A stretch of 64,000 bases of DNA from Muribaculaceae bacterium (GCA_016292745.1 JAEDFO010000001.1:1-64000); one strand, 5' to 3'. Shown: positions 35,412-44,594, counted from the stretch's first letter. Notes: a model not told the origin generated them from the sequence alone. A program made the numbers and translations.

Positions 35412-36815
35412 ATGAAAAAACTCCTTTTTTCAATGATTGCCTGCTCCGTTGTTATTAATGGTTACAGTCAATTGCCAAGTTTAGACTCTGCTGCAGCTCA
35501 CATCGCGAAGGGCGAGTTAACTGCTGCGTCGGAAATGATTGAGAATTTGCCTGTCGAGGTAAAGCAAATGCATTGGTTTTCGGTTGATTCTCTTAATATG
35601 ATTATCAGCCGGTTACGATATGATTTCAGTTTAACGCCTTCGGAAGGAATCGCTGAAGTGCTAAAGAAAAAGCCAGCCACAACAATCCGAGAGATAGCCG
35701 ATTGGATAGATGCAAAATATATTGAGACTGCTACTATCGACGGTAAGGAAATGTGGTTCAGGAAAGCAGTCCGTAATTTGTGGCTCATAAATCCTGAATT
35801 CCAGGTGCATCCTGATACAGTTGGAAACTATGAACATTTTGGCAGTACACTTTATGGATGGAAGGAAAAGAAGTCGGACAAGAATCGTTGCCACGATTGG
35901 CATAGGGCTACAATAAAATTTGAGCTCGATGTAGATGCAAATGTGGTGCCTGCGGGCGATACTGTCAAGGCTTGGCTACCTATTCCGCTTGCTACAGTTC
36001 GTCAGCGCAACTTCAAGATGCTCTCTACATCATCTGATGTTGTGTATTCCAAAGGGTCGGCTCACAACACAGTATTTATGACAGCTGTTGCTCAAAAGGA
36101 TAAACCAACTCATTTTGAAATTTTGTTTCGCTATGATGTGGCTGCCCAAAATTTCCCCCTTGAGTACATATTGGAAAAATTAAAACCCTATAATACTGAT
36201 TCTGATTTATATAAGGAATATACAAAGGCCGATGGAAAGCATGTAGTGATAAATGACCGAATCAAGAAGTTGGCCGAGTGTATCGTTGGCTCAGAGACTA
36301 ACCCTGTGAAGAAAGCTTCGCTCATATATGATTGGATTGTCAGCCGTTTCCCATGGGCAGGGGCCCGCGATTATGGTACGATTCCAAACATTCCAGATTA
36401 TGTGCTTGATATTCACCATGGCGACTGTGGCCAAGTGGCACTGCTATATATATCACTTGTAAGAGCTGTTGGTGTCCCGGCACGATGGGAAAGTGGTTGG
36501 ATGCTTCATCCTTGGGAGAATAATTATCATGATTGGGCCGAAACATATTTTGAAGGTATCGGCTGGGTCCCGACCGATGTCTCGTTTGGCCGAAACGATG
36601 ACCCAGCATTTAAGGAATACTACAAGACAGGCACAGATGTGTATCGGTTTGCAAGCAATTGCGACTATTCTGAGAAACTGTATCCTGAGAAAAAATATCT
36701 TCGTACCGATCCCATGGATTTCCAGGCCGGTGAAGCAGAATGGAGAAATGGCAACATTGAAGGAACCGACTATTCGTCGAAATTGACTGTTGTTAGTTTT
36801 GAACCTATTAAATAG
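35412..36815 (+). CDS. Exported transglutaminase-like protease
   Basis: A 467-residue secreted protein. The start at 35412 gives a standard signal peptide (MKKLLFSMIACSVVINGYSQ); an upstream in-frame ATG at 35340 would add 24 residues of poor leader. The C-terminal half is a transglutaminase-like cysteine peptidase fold. The triad is visible: Cys in HHGDCGQVALLY, His in NNYHDWAETYF and Asp in WVPTDVSFG. The N-terminal half has beta-sandwich character. Its two downstream partners are a NlpC/P60 peptidase and a dipeptide epimerase, suggesting a part in breaking down peptidoglycan peptides outside the cytoplasm (inferred). Confidence 0.85.
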   Translation: MKKLLFSMIACSVVINGYSQLPSLDSAAAHIAKGELTAASEMIENLPVEVKQMHWFSVDSLNMIISRLRYDFSLTPSEGIAEVLKKKPATTIREIADWIDAKYIETATIDGKEMWFRKAVRNLWLINPEFQVHPDTVGNYEHFGSTLYGWKEKKSDKNRCHDWHRATIKFELDVDANVVPAGDTVKAWLPIPLATVRQRNFKMLSTSSDVVYSKGSAHNTVFMTAVAQKDKPTHFEILFRYDVAAQNFPLEYILEKLKPYNTDSDLYKEYTKADGKHVVINDRIKKLAECIVGSETNPVKKASLIYDWIVSRFPWAGARDYGTIPNIPDYVLDIHHGDCGQVALLYISLVRAVGVPARWESGWMLHPWENNYHDWAETYFEGIGWVPTDVSFGRNDDPAFKEYYKTGTDVYRFASNCDYSEKLYPEKKYLRTDPMDFQAGEAEWRNGNIEGTDYSSKLTVVSFEPIK

Positions 36816-37976
36816 ATGCGTGTTATGAACATTAGAAAGTTACTGGCTGTAGTTGCGCTTTTGACGGTTTCTTTGTCTGTTTTGGGAGAAGATTATTCTT
36901 CAATAGTTAATGGAATCAAGCAGGCTTATATACCCGACCGTAGGGTGGATTTGTGGGAGATCTCGGTTAATGAATTAGACACTTGCCATGTGTCGTTGGT
37001 CGGCAAAACAACGAATGCAAAGGCAAAGACTGCTCTTCTGCAGGCTTTTAATGATGCCGAGGTCGCATTTGTTGATAGTATTGCGGTATTGCCGGATGCT
37101 GCATTGGAGAATAAGTGGGCCTTTACTATTATACCCTATGCTCACATCCGCACTGCTCCAGGACATGAACATGAACTGGCATCGCAGTCGCTTATGGGCA
37201 ACCCATTAAAAGTAATTGAGGGCCCTGTGGATGGCTTTTATCGCATACAGACTCCAGAAGGCTATCTTGGATGGATTGTTGGCAACAGCCTGAAATTTAT
37301 GAACGACTCGCAATTCGACGATTGGCGCACGGCTGAACGCTATGTCGTAACTGCAATATATACCTATATGTATACTGATACCAATTGTAAAGAGATTGAG
37401 AGCGATTTGGTGCTCGGTGACATTCTGTTGGGTGAAAAATGTGGCAAAGATTTAGTCAGATTGCACACACCCGACGGTAGAACCGGCTATACACATGCCT
37501 CTGATGTTGAACTGCTTTCGAAATGGGCAGAGCAAAAGTTCAATGCAGATAAGATAATATCCACGGCAAAGTCATTGATGGGTTCGACATATACATGGGG
37601 TGGCACTTCAACAAAAGGCGTTGATTGTTCAGGCCTTACCAAAACTGCATATTTCAGCAATGCAATAATACTGCAACGTGACGCTTCGCAACAGGTGCTG
37701 TATGGTAAAAAAATCGCGCCGAAGGATTGGCGAAAAGCCTCGAAAGCCGATTTATTATATTTTGGCACAACATCCGGACGTGTAACTCACACTGCTTTGT
37801 ATATTGAGAATGGGAAATATATACATGCATCCGGTAGAGTGAAGATTAACAGTGTTGACCCTAAGTCGCCACAGTATCTCACCACTCCTTTCTTGTCGAT
37901 AAATCGAGTTAAGGGTAATATTGACCGAAAGGGAATTGTATCAGTTAAGAATCATCCTTGGTATTTTAAAAAATGA
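36816..37976 (+). CDS. Exported SH3-NlpC/P60 peptidoglycan endopeptidase
   Basis: A 386-residue C40-family peptidase. Family members such as YkfC cleave the gamma-D-Glu-diaminopimelate bond of murein peptides. It has a signal peptide (about residues 1-24, ending SVLGED) and two SH3-like regions (about 105-175, beginning PYAHIRTAPG, and about 180-235). The NlpC/P60 domain carries Cys in GVDCSGLTKTAYF, His in VTHTALYI and the following HASG. The ATG follows the previous stop directly (TAG then ATG), so translation is coupled. Specificity is inferred from the epimerase next door, which would use the released L-Ala-D-Glu. Confidence 0.92.
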   Translation: MRVMNIRKLLAVVALLTVSLSVLGEDYSSIVNGIKQAYIPDRRVDLWEISVNELDTCHVSLVGKTTNAKAKTALLQAFNDAEVAFVDSIAVLPDAALENKWAFTIIPYAHIRTAPGHEHELASQSLMGNPLKVIEGPVDGFYRIQTPEGYLGWIVGNSLKFMNDSQFDDWRTAERYVVTAIYTYMYTDTNCKEIESDLVLGDILLGEKCGKDLVRLHTPDGRTGYTHASDVELLSKWAEQKFNADKIISTAKSLMGSTYTWGGTSTKGVDCSGLTKTAYFSNAIILQRDASQQVLYGKKIAPKDWRKASKADLLYFGTTSGRVTHTALYIENGKYIHASGRVKINSVDPKSPQYLTTPFLSINRVKGNIDRKGIVSVKNHPWYFKK

Positions 37977-37983
37977 TATATAT

Positions 37984-39114
37984 ATGGACAGACGTAATTT
38001 TATTCAAAGTACGATGATGGGCATGATTGCAGTTGGAATGCCTATTTCGTTTTCATCATGTAACAGTTCAACGAAAAAAACGTCATCAGTAGGCTCTGGG
38101 CTTAAACTGTCGTTCAAACCATACGACCTTAAACTATGTCATGCCTTCAATTTGGCAAAGTCGAGCCGCACCCACACTCCAGATGTCTTGGTTCAGATTG
38201 AATGCGATGGCATAATTGGATATGGCGAGGCTTCTATGCCGCCGTATCTGGGTGAAACTACCGAATCGGTATGTCAATTCCTTTCTAATCTCGATTTGGG
38301 CCAGTTTAAGGACCCGTTCAGATTGGAGGACATCCTTGCATATGTTGATTCTACTGCTCCCGACAATCGTGCTGCCAAAGCTTCAGTGGATATTGCTCTC
38401 CATGATTTGTTGGGAAAGATAATGGGTCAGCCTTGGTATAAAATCTGGGGCCTGAATCCCGAGAATGCGCCAAGCACATCGTTCACTATCGGAATTGACA
38501 CTGCTGAAGTGGTTCGCCAGAAAGTCGAAGAGACAAAGCCATATAATGTTATTAAGGTGAAAATGGGCCTTGATAACGACAAGGAATTGGTTGAAATTAT
38601 CCGTAGTGCTACCGACAAGCCTATTTGCGTCGATGCCAATCAAGGCTGGAGTGATAAGGAAAAGGCTCTTGAGATGATTGAGTGGCTGTATGACAAGAAT
38701 GTGCTTTTCGTTGAACAGCCTATGCCAAAAGAGATGATTGAAGAAACAGCTTGGTTGCGCGAACGAAGTCAATTACCAATTATAGCTGATGAATTCATGC
38801 AACGTCTGCCTGATGTTAAGCGTGCAGCCGAAGCCTACGATGGTATTAATATTAAGCTGATGAAGAGTACCGGTATGCATGAGGCATATCAGATGGCAGT
38901 GCTTGCTCGCGCATTAGGCATGAAAGTGATGGTTGGCTGTATGACCGAAACTTCTTGTGCCGTGAGCGCTGCTGCTCAGTTATCACCATTGGCCGATTGG
39001 GCTGACCTTGATGGGAATCTGCTTATTTCGAACGATTGTTTCGATGGAATGAAGATAGTAGAAGGTAGAATTACATTGCCTGATCGCCCTGGTATCGGAG
39101 TCCTTCCGTTGTAA
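37984..39114 (+). CDS. Exported dipeptide (L-Ala-D/L-Glu) epimerase
   Basis: An enolase-superfamily enzyme of 376 residues that inverts the second residue of dipeptides such as L-Ala-D-Glu from murein. The start at 37984 (MDRRNFIQST) is chosen for its leader: a twin-arginine pair, hydrophobic stretch and Cys at residue 24 (ISFSSCNSS), suggesting Tat export and possibly lipid anchoring. Superfamily residues are intact: the KVKMGL lysines, metal ligands in VDANQGW, FVEQPMP and IADEF, and the acceptor Lys in NIKLMKS. It is third in the operon, 7 bases after the NlpC/P60 gene. Most known homologues are cytoplasmic, so the leader is notable. Confidence 0.9.
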   Translation: MDRRNFIQSTMMGMIAVGMPISFSSCNSSTKKTSSVGSGLKLSFKPYDLKLCHAFNLAKSSRTHTPDVLVQIECDGIIGYGEASMPPYLGETTESVCQFLSNLDLGQFKDPFRLEDILAYVDSTAPDNRAAKASVDIALHDLLGKIMGQPWYKIWGLNPENAPSTSFTIGIDTAEVVRQKVEETKPYNVIKVKMGLDNDKELVEIIRSATDKPICVDANQGWSDKEKALEMIEWLYDKNVLFVEQPMPKEMIEETAWLRERSQLPIIADEFMQRLPDVKRAAEAYDGINIKLMKSTGMHEAYQMAVLARALGMKVMVGCMTETSCAVSAAAQLSPLADWADLDGNLLISNDCFDGMKIVEGRITLPDRPGIGVLPL

Positions 39115-39133
39115 TACATTTACATTCCTAATA

Positions 39134-39172
39134 AATAAGAAAGAGGAGAGCGTTGCCCTCCTCTTTCTTATT
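39134..39172. terminator. Bidirectional terminator between epimerase and lpxA
   Basis: A perfect 15-bp inverted repeat (AATAAGAAAGAGGAG / CTCCTCTTTCTTATT) with a 9-base loop. It is centred between two convergent stop codons. Confidence 0.85.
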
Positions 39173-39184
39173 ATATATAACGGA

Positions 39185-39961
39185 TTATACATAACCACGG
39201 ATAATGCCGCGCTGTGAGTTACGTACGAACATTATGATTTCGTCTCGCTCTTTCGATGCAGGAAGTTCTGCCTCGATTCGCTCTACTGCATCTGAATTGT
39301 TAAGCCCTGAAAGGTATAGATAACGGTAGATTTCCTGGATCTCACATATCTTTTCGTTAGTGAATCCTCTGCGACGGAGTCCAATGGAATTGGTGCCGGC
39401 ATACGATATAGGATTGCGACCTACTTTTACATATGGGGGTATGTCTTTGTTGACCAAAGCACCGCCTTGAAGCATTACATGCGAACCTACATGGCAGAAC
39501 TGGTGAATCAATGCACCGCCTCCAACTACTGCATAGTCGTCGATAACCACCTCACCGGCAACTTGTGTTGCGTTTGACATTATCACATTATTGCCGATAA
39601 CACAGTCGTGGGCAATGTGGCAATAAGCCATTATCAGACAGTTGCTTCCAACAACTGTCTTCCCCTTTGATGCTGTGCCGCGATTAACGGTTACGCATTC
39701 GCGCAAAGTGGTGTTGTCGCCAATAATAGCTACTGTTTCTTCGCCTTTGAATTTCAAATCCTGAGGAATAGCCGAAATTACTGCTCCAGGGAAAATGGTG
39801 CAGTTTTTGCCAATTCTGGCTCCTTCAAGAATTGTAACATTGCTTCCAATTCTGGTCCCCTCTCCTATTTCGACATTCTTGTCGATGGTAACGAACGGGT
39901 CAATTACAACATTCGACGCAATCTTTGCCGCGGGGTGGATGTACGCTAATGGTTGTTTCAT
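39185..39961 (-). CDS. lpxA: UDP-N-acetylglucosamine O-acyltransferase
   Basis: First step of lipid A synthesis: transfers a hydroxyacyl chain from ACP to UDP-GlcNAc in the cytoplasm. At 258 residues it is normal. The left-handed beta helix is plain from repeated hexapeptides (IGEGTRIGSNVTILEGARIGKN), with the catalytic His in the CHIAHDCVIGNNVIM segment and the C-terminal helices. It ends the lpxD, lpxC-fabZ, lpxA unit, 10 bases after the fusion gene. Confidence 0.97.
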   Translation of the reverse strand: MKQPLAYIHPAAKIASNVVIDPFVTIDKNVEIGEGTRIGSNVTILEGARIGKNCTIFPGAVISAIPQDLKFKGEETVAIIGDNTTLRECVTVNRGTASKGKTVVGSNCLIMAYCHIAHDCVIGNNVIMSNATQVAGEVVIDDYAVVGGGALIHQFCHVGSHVMLQGGALVNKDIPPYVKVGRNPISYAGTNSIGLRRRGFTNEKICEIQEIYRYLYLSGLNNSDAVERIEAELPASKERDEIIMFVRNSQRGIIRGYV

Positions 39962-39971
39962 AAATACCTGA

Positions 39972-41354
39972 TTATTTGTTCTTTACTATCTGTGCCATGA
40001 ATTCTGCCTCAGTTACAATCTTTTCGCCAACGAAAGCATAACCTTTCATTACAGCGCAGCCTCGTCGAATCTCGGTCATCAACGATAGATGGAACACCAA
40101 TGTGTCGCCGGGTACTACTTTCTGGCGGAATTTAACGTTGTCGATCTTGAGGAAATAAGTTGAATACCGTTCAGGCTCTTCTACTGTGTTGAGAACGAGC
40201 AGACCACCAACTTGTGCCATGGCTTCAACAAGAAGTACACCTGGCATAACCGGTTCCTGAGGGAAGTGACCTTGGAAGAATGGCTCGTTTACAGTTACAT
40301 TCTTTACACCTACAATATAATTGGTTCCAGTCTCGATTATTTTGTCGACAAGAAGGAATGGGAAACGGTGAGGAAGAAGTTGCTTGATTCGGTTAATGTC
40401 GAGCAACGGCGGAAGATTCGGGTTGTATGATGGTGCCTGTAGTTCTTGCTTGCGGATTTCCTTGCGAATCTGTCGGGCAAATGTAGTGTTGATTGTGTGA
40501 CCTGGGCGAGTAGCAATGATTTTTCCTTTTATCGGGCGACCAATAAGTGCGATGTCGCCAAGAACATCCATAAGTTTGTGGCGAGCCGGCTCGTTGTCGG
40601 ATGTAAGAGGTATATTATTAATGTATCCGAATTCGGTTACGTTCTTGTGAGGAACATTCATAATATCGGCAAGACGATTGAGCTCGTCCTGTGATACGGG
40701 AGAATCGTATATAACGATTGCATTGTCGAGGTCGCCACCCTTGATAAGGTTGTTCTTTACCAATTGTTCGACTTCTCTAACAAACACGAACGTGCGGCTT
40801 GACGATATATCGTCCTTGAAATCACCGAGGTTGGAAAGTGTGGCATACTGATTGTTGAGTACTGGCGATTCAAATGAAACCATAGTGTCGATGCTGAATT
40901 CTTCGTCAGGCCATACTACAATCGATGAACCGGTTGAATCGTCGCGTACCTCGATTTTTTGTTTTACAACATAGAAGTCTTTGTCTTCAATCTGTTCAAT
41001 GGTGCCAACAGCTTGGATTTTTTCAGTAAACTCTTTGGCGCTGCCGTCGAGAATAGGAATTTCTGGTGCATTTACTTTAATGAGGCAGTTGTCGATCCCT
41101 GCAGCATATAGTGCAGCCAATGCATGTTCAACCGTGCTTACACGAGCCTCGCCTTTACCAAGAACTGTGCCTCGTTGGGTCTCAACAACATTTTCAGCAA
41201 GTGCGTCGATAATTGGTTGACCCTCTAAGTCGGTTCTTTGGAATTTTATGCCATGATTATCGTTTGCCGGGCAAAATTCTGCTTCAACTATAAGTCCTGT
41301 GTGAAGTCCTTTTCCTTTTACAGAAAATGAATCCTTTAATGTACGCTGTTTCAT
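39972..41354 (-). CDS. lpxC: Bifunctional LpxC deacetylase / FabZ dehydratase
   Basis: A 460-residue fusion typical of Bacteroidetes. The N-terminal 300 residues are LpxC, the zinc deacetylase that commits UDP-acyl-GlcNAc to lipid A. Zinc-site motifs STVEHALAALYAAGIDN and ARHKLMDVLGDIALIG are present. The C-terminal 150 residues are FabZ, the 3-hydroxyacyl-ACP dehydratase of fatty acid synthesis, with LLPHRFPFLLVDK (catalytic His) and GHFPQEPVMPGVLLVEAMAQ (catalytic Glu). The fusion ties use of hydroxyacyl chains for lipid A to their use for phospholipids. Confidence 0.98.
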   Translation of the reverse strand: MKQRTLKDSFSVKGKGLHTGLIVEAEFCPANDNHGIKFQRTDLEGQPIIDALAENVVETQRGTVLGKGEARVSTVEHALAALYAAGIDNCLIKVNAPEIPILDGSAKEFTEKIQAVGTIEQIEDKDFYVVKQKIEVRDDSTGSSIVVWPDEEFSIDTMVSFESPVLNNQYATLSNLGDFKDDISSSRTFVFVREVEQLVKNNLIKGGDLDNAIVIYDSPVSQDELNRLADIMNVPHKNVTEFGYINNIPLTSDNEPARHKLMDVLGDIALIGRPIKGKIIATRPGHTINTTFARQIRKEIRKQELQAPSYNPNLPPLLDINRIKQLLPHRFPFLLVDKIIETGTNYIVGVKNVTVNEPFFQGHFPQEPVMPGVLLVEAMAQVGGLLVLNTVEEPERYSTYFLKIDNVKFRQKVVPGDTLVFHLSLMTEIRRGCAVMKGYAFVGEKIVTEAEFMAQIVKNK

Positions 41355-41372
41355 GTCAATATTTTTAGTTAT

Positions 41373-42386
41373 TTATTTCTTTAGATTGTTTACATCATCA
41401 AATAGCGACTTCAGCTTCTTTATGTAAACGGTCTGACGCGCAAAATCTCGGGCATCTGTGGCAGGATAGCCCATTAACCTGTTGCCGTCGCCAACATTGT
41501 TCGGAATTCCCGATTGCGCACCAATCTGGTTGTTGTCGCCAATTTTTATATGACCGGCAAATCCCACTTGGCCACCAATCATGTTGTTTTTACCTATTTT
41601 AGTAGAACCTGCAACACCTACCTGTGCTGCCATAACGGTGTTCTCTCCTATTTCCACATTGTGGGCCACTTGAATGAGATTGTCCAGCTTTACCCCTTTT
41701 CTTATAAATGTGCTTCCCATTGTAGCACGGTCGATAGTAGTATTGGCGCCAATTTCCACATTGTCTTCAATCACTACATTGCCTATTTGGGCGATCTTGG
41801 TATATATGCCGTTGTGAGGTGCAAATCCGAAGCCGTCGCTGCCGATTACAGCACCTGAGTGAATAATGCAGTTCTCGCCAATTACACAATCATTGTAAAT
41901 CTTGACACCGGAATGAAGAATCACGTTGTTGCCAATGTGAACATTTTCTCCTACAAAACAATGTGGGAAAATCTGAACGTTCTCGCCGATAGTCGCCCCG
42001 TTAGAGATGTAAGCAAAACCTGCCACATAGGTCGAAGCCGGAATGTTTACTCCATCTGCCACGTATGCCAGCTTTTCTACACCGGATTTCTTCGGCTTGG
42101 CTGCACTTACCATATTCAATAATGTTGCGAGTACTGTATATGGGTCGTCAACTTTAACCAATGTTGGCTTTACTGGTCCTTCAGTTTGGAAATCGCTTTT
42201 TACAAGAACAACAGAGGCTTCAGTAGAATGTATATAATGGGCATATTTGGGATTGGCTATAAATGTTAAGCTCCCGGCCTTTGCTTCTTCAATTTTCGAG
42301 AAAGTATTTATTTTTATATTTGGGTCGCCTTCAATTTTGCCGTTTACTAATGCGGCTAATTGCAATGCTGATATTTCCATACGCAT
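41373..42386 (-). CDS. lpxD: UDP-3-O-acyl-glucosamine N-acyltransferase
   Basis: Third lipid A enzyme: adds the N-linked hydroxyacyl chain. The 337-residue protein has an N-terminal uridine-binding domain (about 1-100, with [20 protein letters not shown]), then a left-handed beta helix of hexapeptide repeats, a catalytic His region ([15 protein letters not shown]) and a C-terminal helix. It is first in the lpx unit. The ATG at 42386 is used; ATG at 42380 (MEISALQL) is equally possible. Confidence 0.96.
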   Translation of the reverse strand: MRMEISALQLAALVNGKIEGDPNIKINTFSKIEEAKAGSLTFIANPKYAHYIHSTEASVVLVKSDFQTEGPVKPTLVKVDDPYTVLATLLNMVSAAKPKKSGVEKLAYVADGVNIPASTYVAGFAYISNGATIGENVQIFPHCFVGENVHIGNNVILHSGVKIYNDCVIGENCIIHSGAVIGSDGFGFAPHNGIYTKIAQIGNVVIEDNVEIGANTTIDRATMGSTFIRKGVKLDNLIQVAHNVEIGENTVMAAQVGVAGSTKIGKNNMIGGQVGFAGHIKIGDNNQIGAQSGIPNNVGDGNRLMGYPATDARDFARQTVYIKKLKSLFDDVNNLKK

Positions 42387-42403
42387 GTAATAATTCTATT
42401 TTG

Positions 42404-42411
42404 CAAATTTA
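42404..42411 (-). promoter_or_regulatory. -7 element of the lpx unit
   Basis: The minus strand reads TAAATTTG, a perfect TAnnTTTG, 17 bases before the lpxD ATG. There is no TTG at -33. Confidence 0.5.
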
Positions 42412-42625
42412 ATACTTAATTTCCATATTTATTTAATGGTATGTTATAATTGTGTCGATTTCTCACAAATACAAGTCACATTAATGGCTCTGAATCAATA
42501 TATTTACGATGCGAATATGTTAATAATTGCTAATTATGTGGTGATAATCAATACAATTAGCGGTGAGTGCGAAAAAGTTGATAAATTCAGTGTTATAAAA
42601 TGAAAGCAAATTGCACAAAATTTCT

Positions 42626-42633
42626 TAATTTTG
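42626..42633 (+). promoter_or_regulatory. -7 element of spt
   Basis: TAATTTTG, a perfect TAnnTTTG match, predicts transcription from about 42640. The -33 position has no TTG. Confidence 0.5.
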
Positions 42634-42651
42634 TAGCCTAATAAATAAAAA

Positions 42652-42671
42652 GAGATTCGTTCGAGAATCTC
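42652..42671 (+). promoter_or_regulatory. Leader hairpin before spt
   Basis: GAGATTC and GAATCTC form a 7-bp stem with loop GTTCGA in the predicted spt leader. It ends one base before an ATG at 42673 and 34 bases before the preferred start at 42706. Its effect is unknown. Confidence 0.4.
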
Positions 42672-42705
42672 GATGATGAGTTTTAATAAATCAGAATACG
42701 AAAAT

Positions 42706-43893
42706 ATGAAGCTATTACAAGCTAAATTGTCAAAGTACACCGAGCCTCAAAAAGCAAAAGCTGCCGGTGTATATCCCTATTTCAGAGCCATATCAAGCGA
42801 ACAAGACACAGAAGTAATTATCAATGGCAAAAAGGTGTTGATGTTTGGCTCTAACTGCTACACCGGATTGGTTAACCATCCTAAGGTGAAGGAAGCAGCA
42901 ATAGAGGCAATAAAGAAATATGGTACTGGTTGTGCCGGTTCGCCATTTCTGAATGGCACACTCGACATTCACAAACAGCTTGAAGCACGTCTTGCCGAAT
43001 ATGTGGGTAAGGAAGATGCCATGATTTATTCAACAGGTTTTGGTGTTAACCTTGGTGTTGTATCGACATTAACCGGCCGTGAAGATTATATAATATTGGA
43101 TGAACAGGACCATGCTTCAATTATCGAGGGCCGTCGCCTTTCGTTCTCTAATTATCTGAAATATAAGCATAACGATATGGCATCGCTCGAGGAGCAGCTC
43201 AAGAAATGTGCTCCCGACAAGGTGAAGCTGATTGTAACTGATGGTGTGTTCTCAATGGAAGGCGACGTTGCAAATTTGCCTGAAATCGTTCGTTTGGCCA
43301 AACAGTACAATGCCACAGTAATGGTTGACGAAGCACATGGTATTGGTGTGTTTGGCGAAGGTGGTCGCGGAACTTGCAATCATTTCGGTGTAACTAACGA
43401 TGTTGACCTTATCATGGGTACATTTAGTAAGTCGTTTGCATCGCTTGGCGGATTCATAGCAACGGACAAAGAAATCACCAACTTCTTGCGTCACCATTCA
43501 CGTTCATATATTTTCACTGCCAGTATCACCCCAGCATCGACTGCAGCTGTTAATGCTGCACTTGACATTATGATTGCTGAGCCGGAACGTCAGCAGAATC
43601 TTTGGGATCTTACTCATTTTGCGCTTGATGGTTTCAAGAACATGGGCTGTGAAATCGGTCACACTTCTACACCTATCATTCCTCTGTTTATACGCGACAA
43701 CTATAAGACATTCGGTATTACCCGTGACCTTCTTAATGAGGGAATCTTCGTTAATCCTGTTGTTTCGCCGGCTGTTGCTCCTACCGATACCCTTATACGC
43801 TTTAGCCTGATGGCTACACATACTCGCGAGCAAGTTTCTTTTGCTCTTGAAAAAATCCACAAAGTGTTTAAGGCATACGGCTTAGTTGATTAA
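42706..43893 (+). CDS. spt: Serine palmitoyltransferase
   Basis: A PLP enzyme that condenses serine with a fatty acyl-CoA to start sphingolipid synthesis, a known trait of Bacteroides and relatives. The 395-residue protein belongs to the alpha-oxoamine synthase family. Its PLP lysine lies in GTFSKSFASLGG, with VDEAHGIGVFGEGGRG and GSPFLNGTLDIHKQLE also diagnostic. The start at 42706 (MKLLQAKLSKYTEPQ) matches where the Bacteroides thetaiotaomicron enzyme begins in my memory, and is preceded by A-rich sequence. A start at 42673 would add 11 residues directly behind a hairpin. Glycine C-acetyltransferase is the main alternative for this family, less likely from overall resemblance. Confidence 0.88.
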   Translation: MKLLQAKLSKYTEPQKAKAAGVYPYFRAISSEQDTEVIINGKKVLMFGSNCYTGLVNHPKVKEAAIEAIKKYGTGCAGSPFLNGTLDIHKQLEARLAEYVGKEDAMIYSTGFGVNLGVVSTLTGREDYIILDEQDHASIIEGRRLSFSNYLKYKHNDMASLEEQLKKCAPDKVKLIVTDGVFSMEGDVANLPEIVRLAKQYNATVMVDEAHGIGVFGEGGRGTCNHFGVTNDVDLIMGTFSKSFASLGGFIATDKEITNFLRHHSRSYIFTASITPASTAAVNAALDIMIAEPERQQNLWDLTHFALDGFKNMGCEIGHTSTPIIPLFIRDNYKTFGITRDLLNEGIFVNPVVSPAVAPTDTLIRFSLMATHTREQVSFALEKIHKVFKAYGLVD

Positions 43894-43918
43894 TTAAAAT
43901 AGTGCATCACATATATTT

Positions 43919-43946
43919 AAGGCGAGCAGATTATTTCTCTCGCCTT
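43919..43946 (+). terminator. spt terminator
   Basis: An 8-bp perfect stem (AAGGCGAG / CTCGCCTT) with a 12-base loop, followed by TTATAT, 26 bases past the spt stop. Confidence 0.75.
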
Positions 43947-44019
43947 TTATATTATCCGATATATAGATAATACAAGAAAAATTCTTATATTCGCATTGTA
44001 TTTAAAAACAACAACAAAT

Positions 44020-44565
44020 ATGATTTACCGTTTCAACATAGTCAGCGATGAAGTCAATAATTTCAAAAGAGTAATTGAAATTGACTCTGATGCTACTTTT
44101 TTCGATTTGCGCAATGCAATTCTCGATTCTGTAGACTATACCAAGGACCAAATGGACTCGTTCTTCATTTGTGATGATGATTGGTCGAAGCGTATTGAGA
44201 TTACTCTAACCGACATGGGTACAGACTCCGACGTCGACGTATATCTTATGGAAGACACCAAGTTGAGCGACTTGATTGAAGAAGACGACCAAAAGCTGCT
44301 ATATGTGTTTGATTATCTTACTGAGCGCGCATTCTTTATGGAAATGAAGGAGTCAATCCCCGGAAAATACCTTAGTGCGCCAGTATGCACCAAGAAAGTT
44401 GGCAAGGCTGGACCTCAGAATATTGATATCGATGAATTTACCGCATCGTCGGCCGATGTCCAATCGCAAGGCATCCTTGACGATGAATTCGACGACAATC
44501 TGTATGATGAAGATGAACTGGAATCGGAAGGGCTCACTGACTGTGACCTCGACGACTTGAACTAA
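44020..44565 (+). CDS. pRiA4b ORF-3-like protein with acidic tail
   Basis: A 181-residue protein of the plasmid pRiA4b ORF-3 family, function unknown. The start at 44020 (MIYRFNIVSDEV) matches the family N-terminus. Family features are the FDLRNAILDSVDY segment, a MDSFFICDDDW stretch, and LLYVFDYLTERAFFMEM. The last 45 residues are strongly acidic (many Asp/Glu, e.g. LDDEFDDNLYDEDELE) and end in DLDDLN. Despite the plasmid name, homologues are common on Bacteroidetes chromosomes, so this is no sign of transfer. It stands alone between two terminators. Confidence 0.8.
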   Translation: MIYRFNIVSDEVNNFKRVIEIDSDATFFDLRNAILDSVDYTKDQMDSFFICDDDWSKRIEITLTDMGTDSDVDVYLMEDTKLSDLIEEDDQKLLYVFDYLTERAFFMEMKESIPGKYLSAPVCTKKVGKAGPQNIDIDEFTASSADVQSQGILDDEFDDNLYDEDELESEGLTDCDLDDLN

Positions 44566-44594
44566 ACAGAATCTTTAGATATTTCTATATAATG

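Noticed and set aside
44020..44565. Mobile or plasmid origin suggested by the pRiA4b ORF-3 family name
   Set aside because: The family is common on chromosomes. The gene is flanked by core genes and terminators, with no repeats or transposase.
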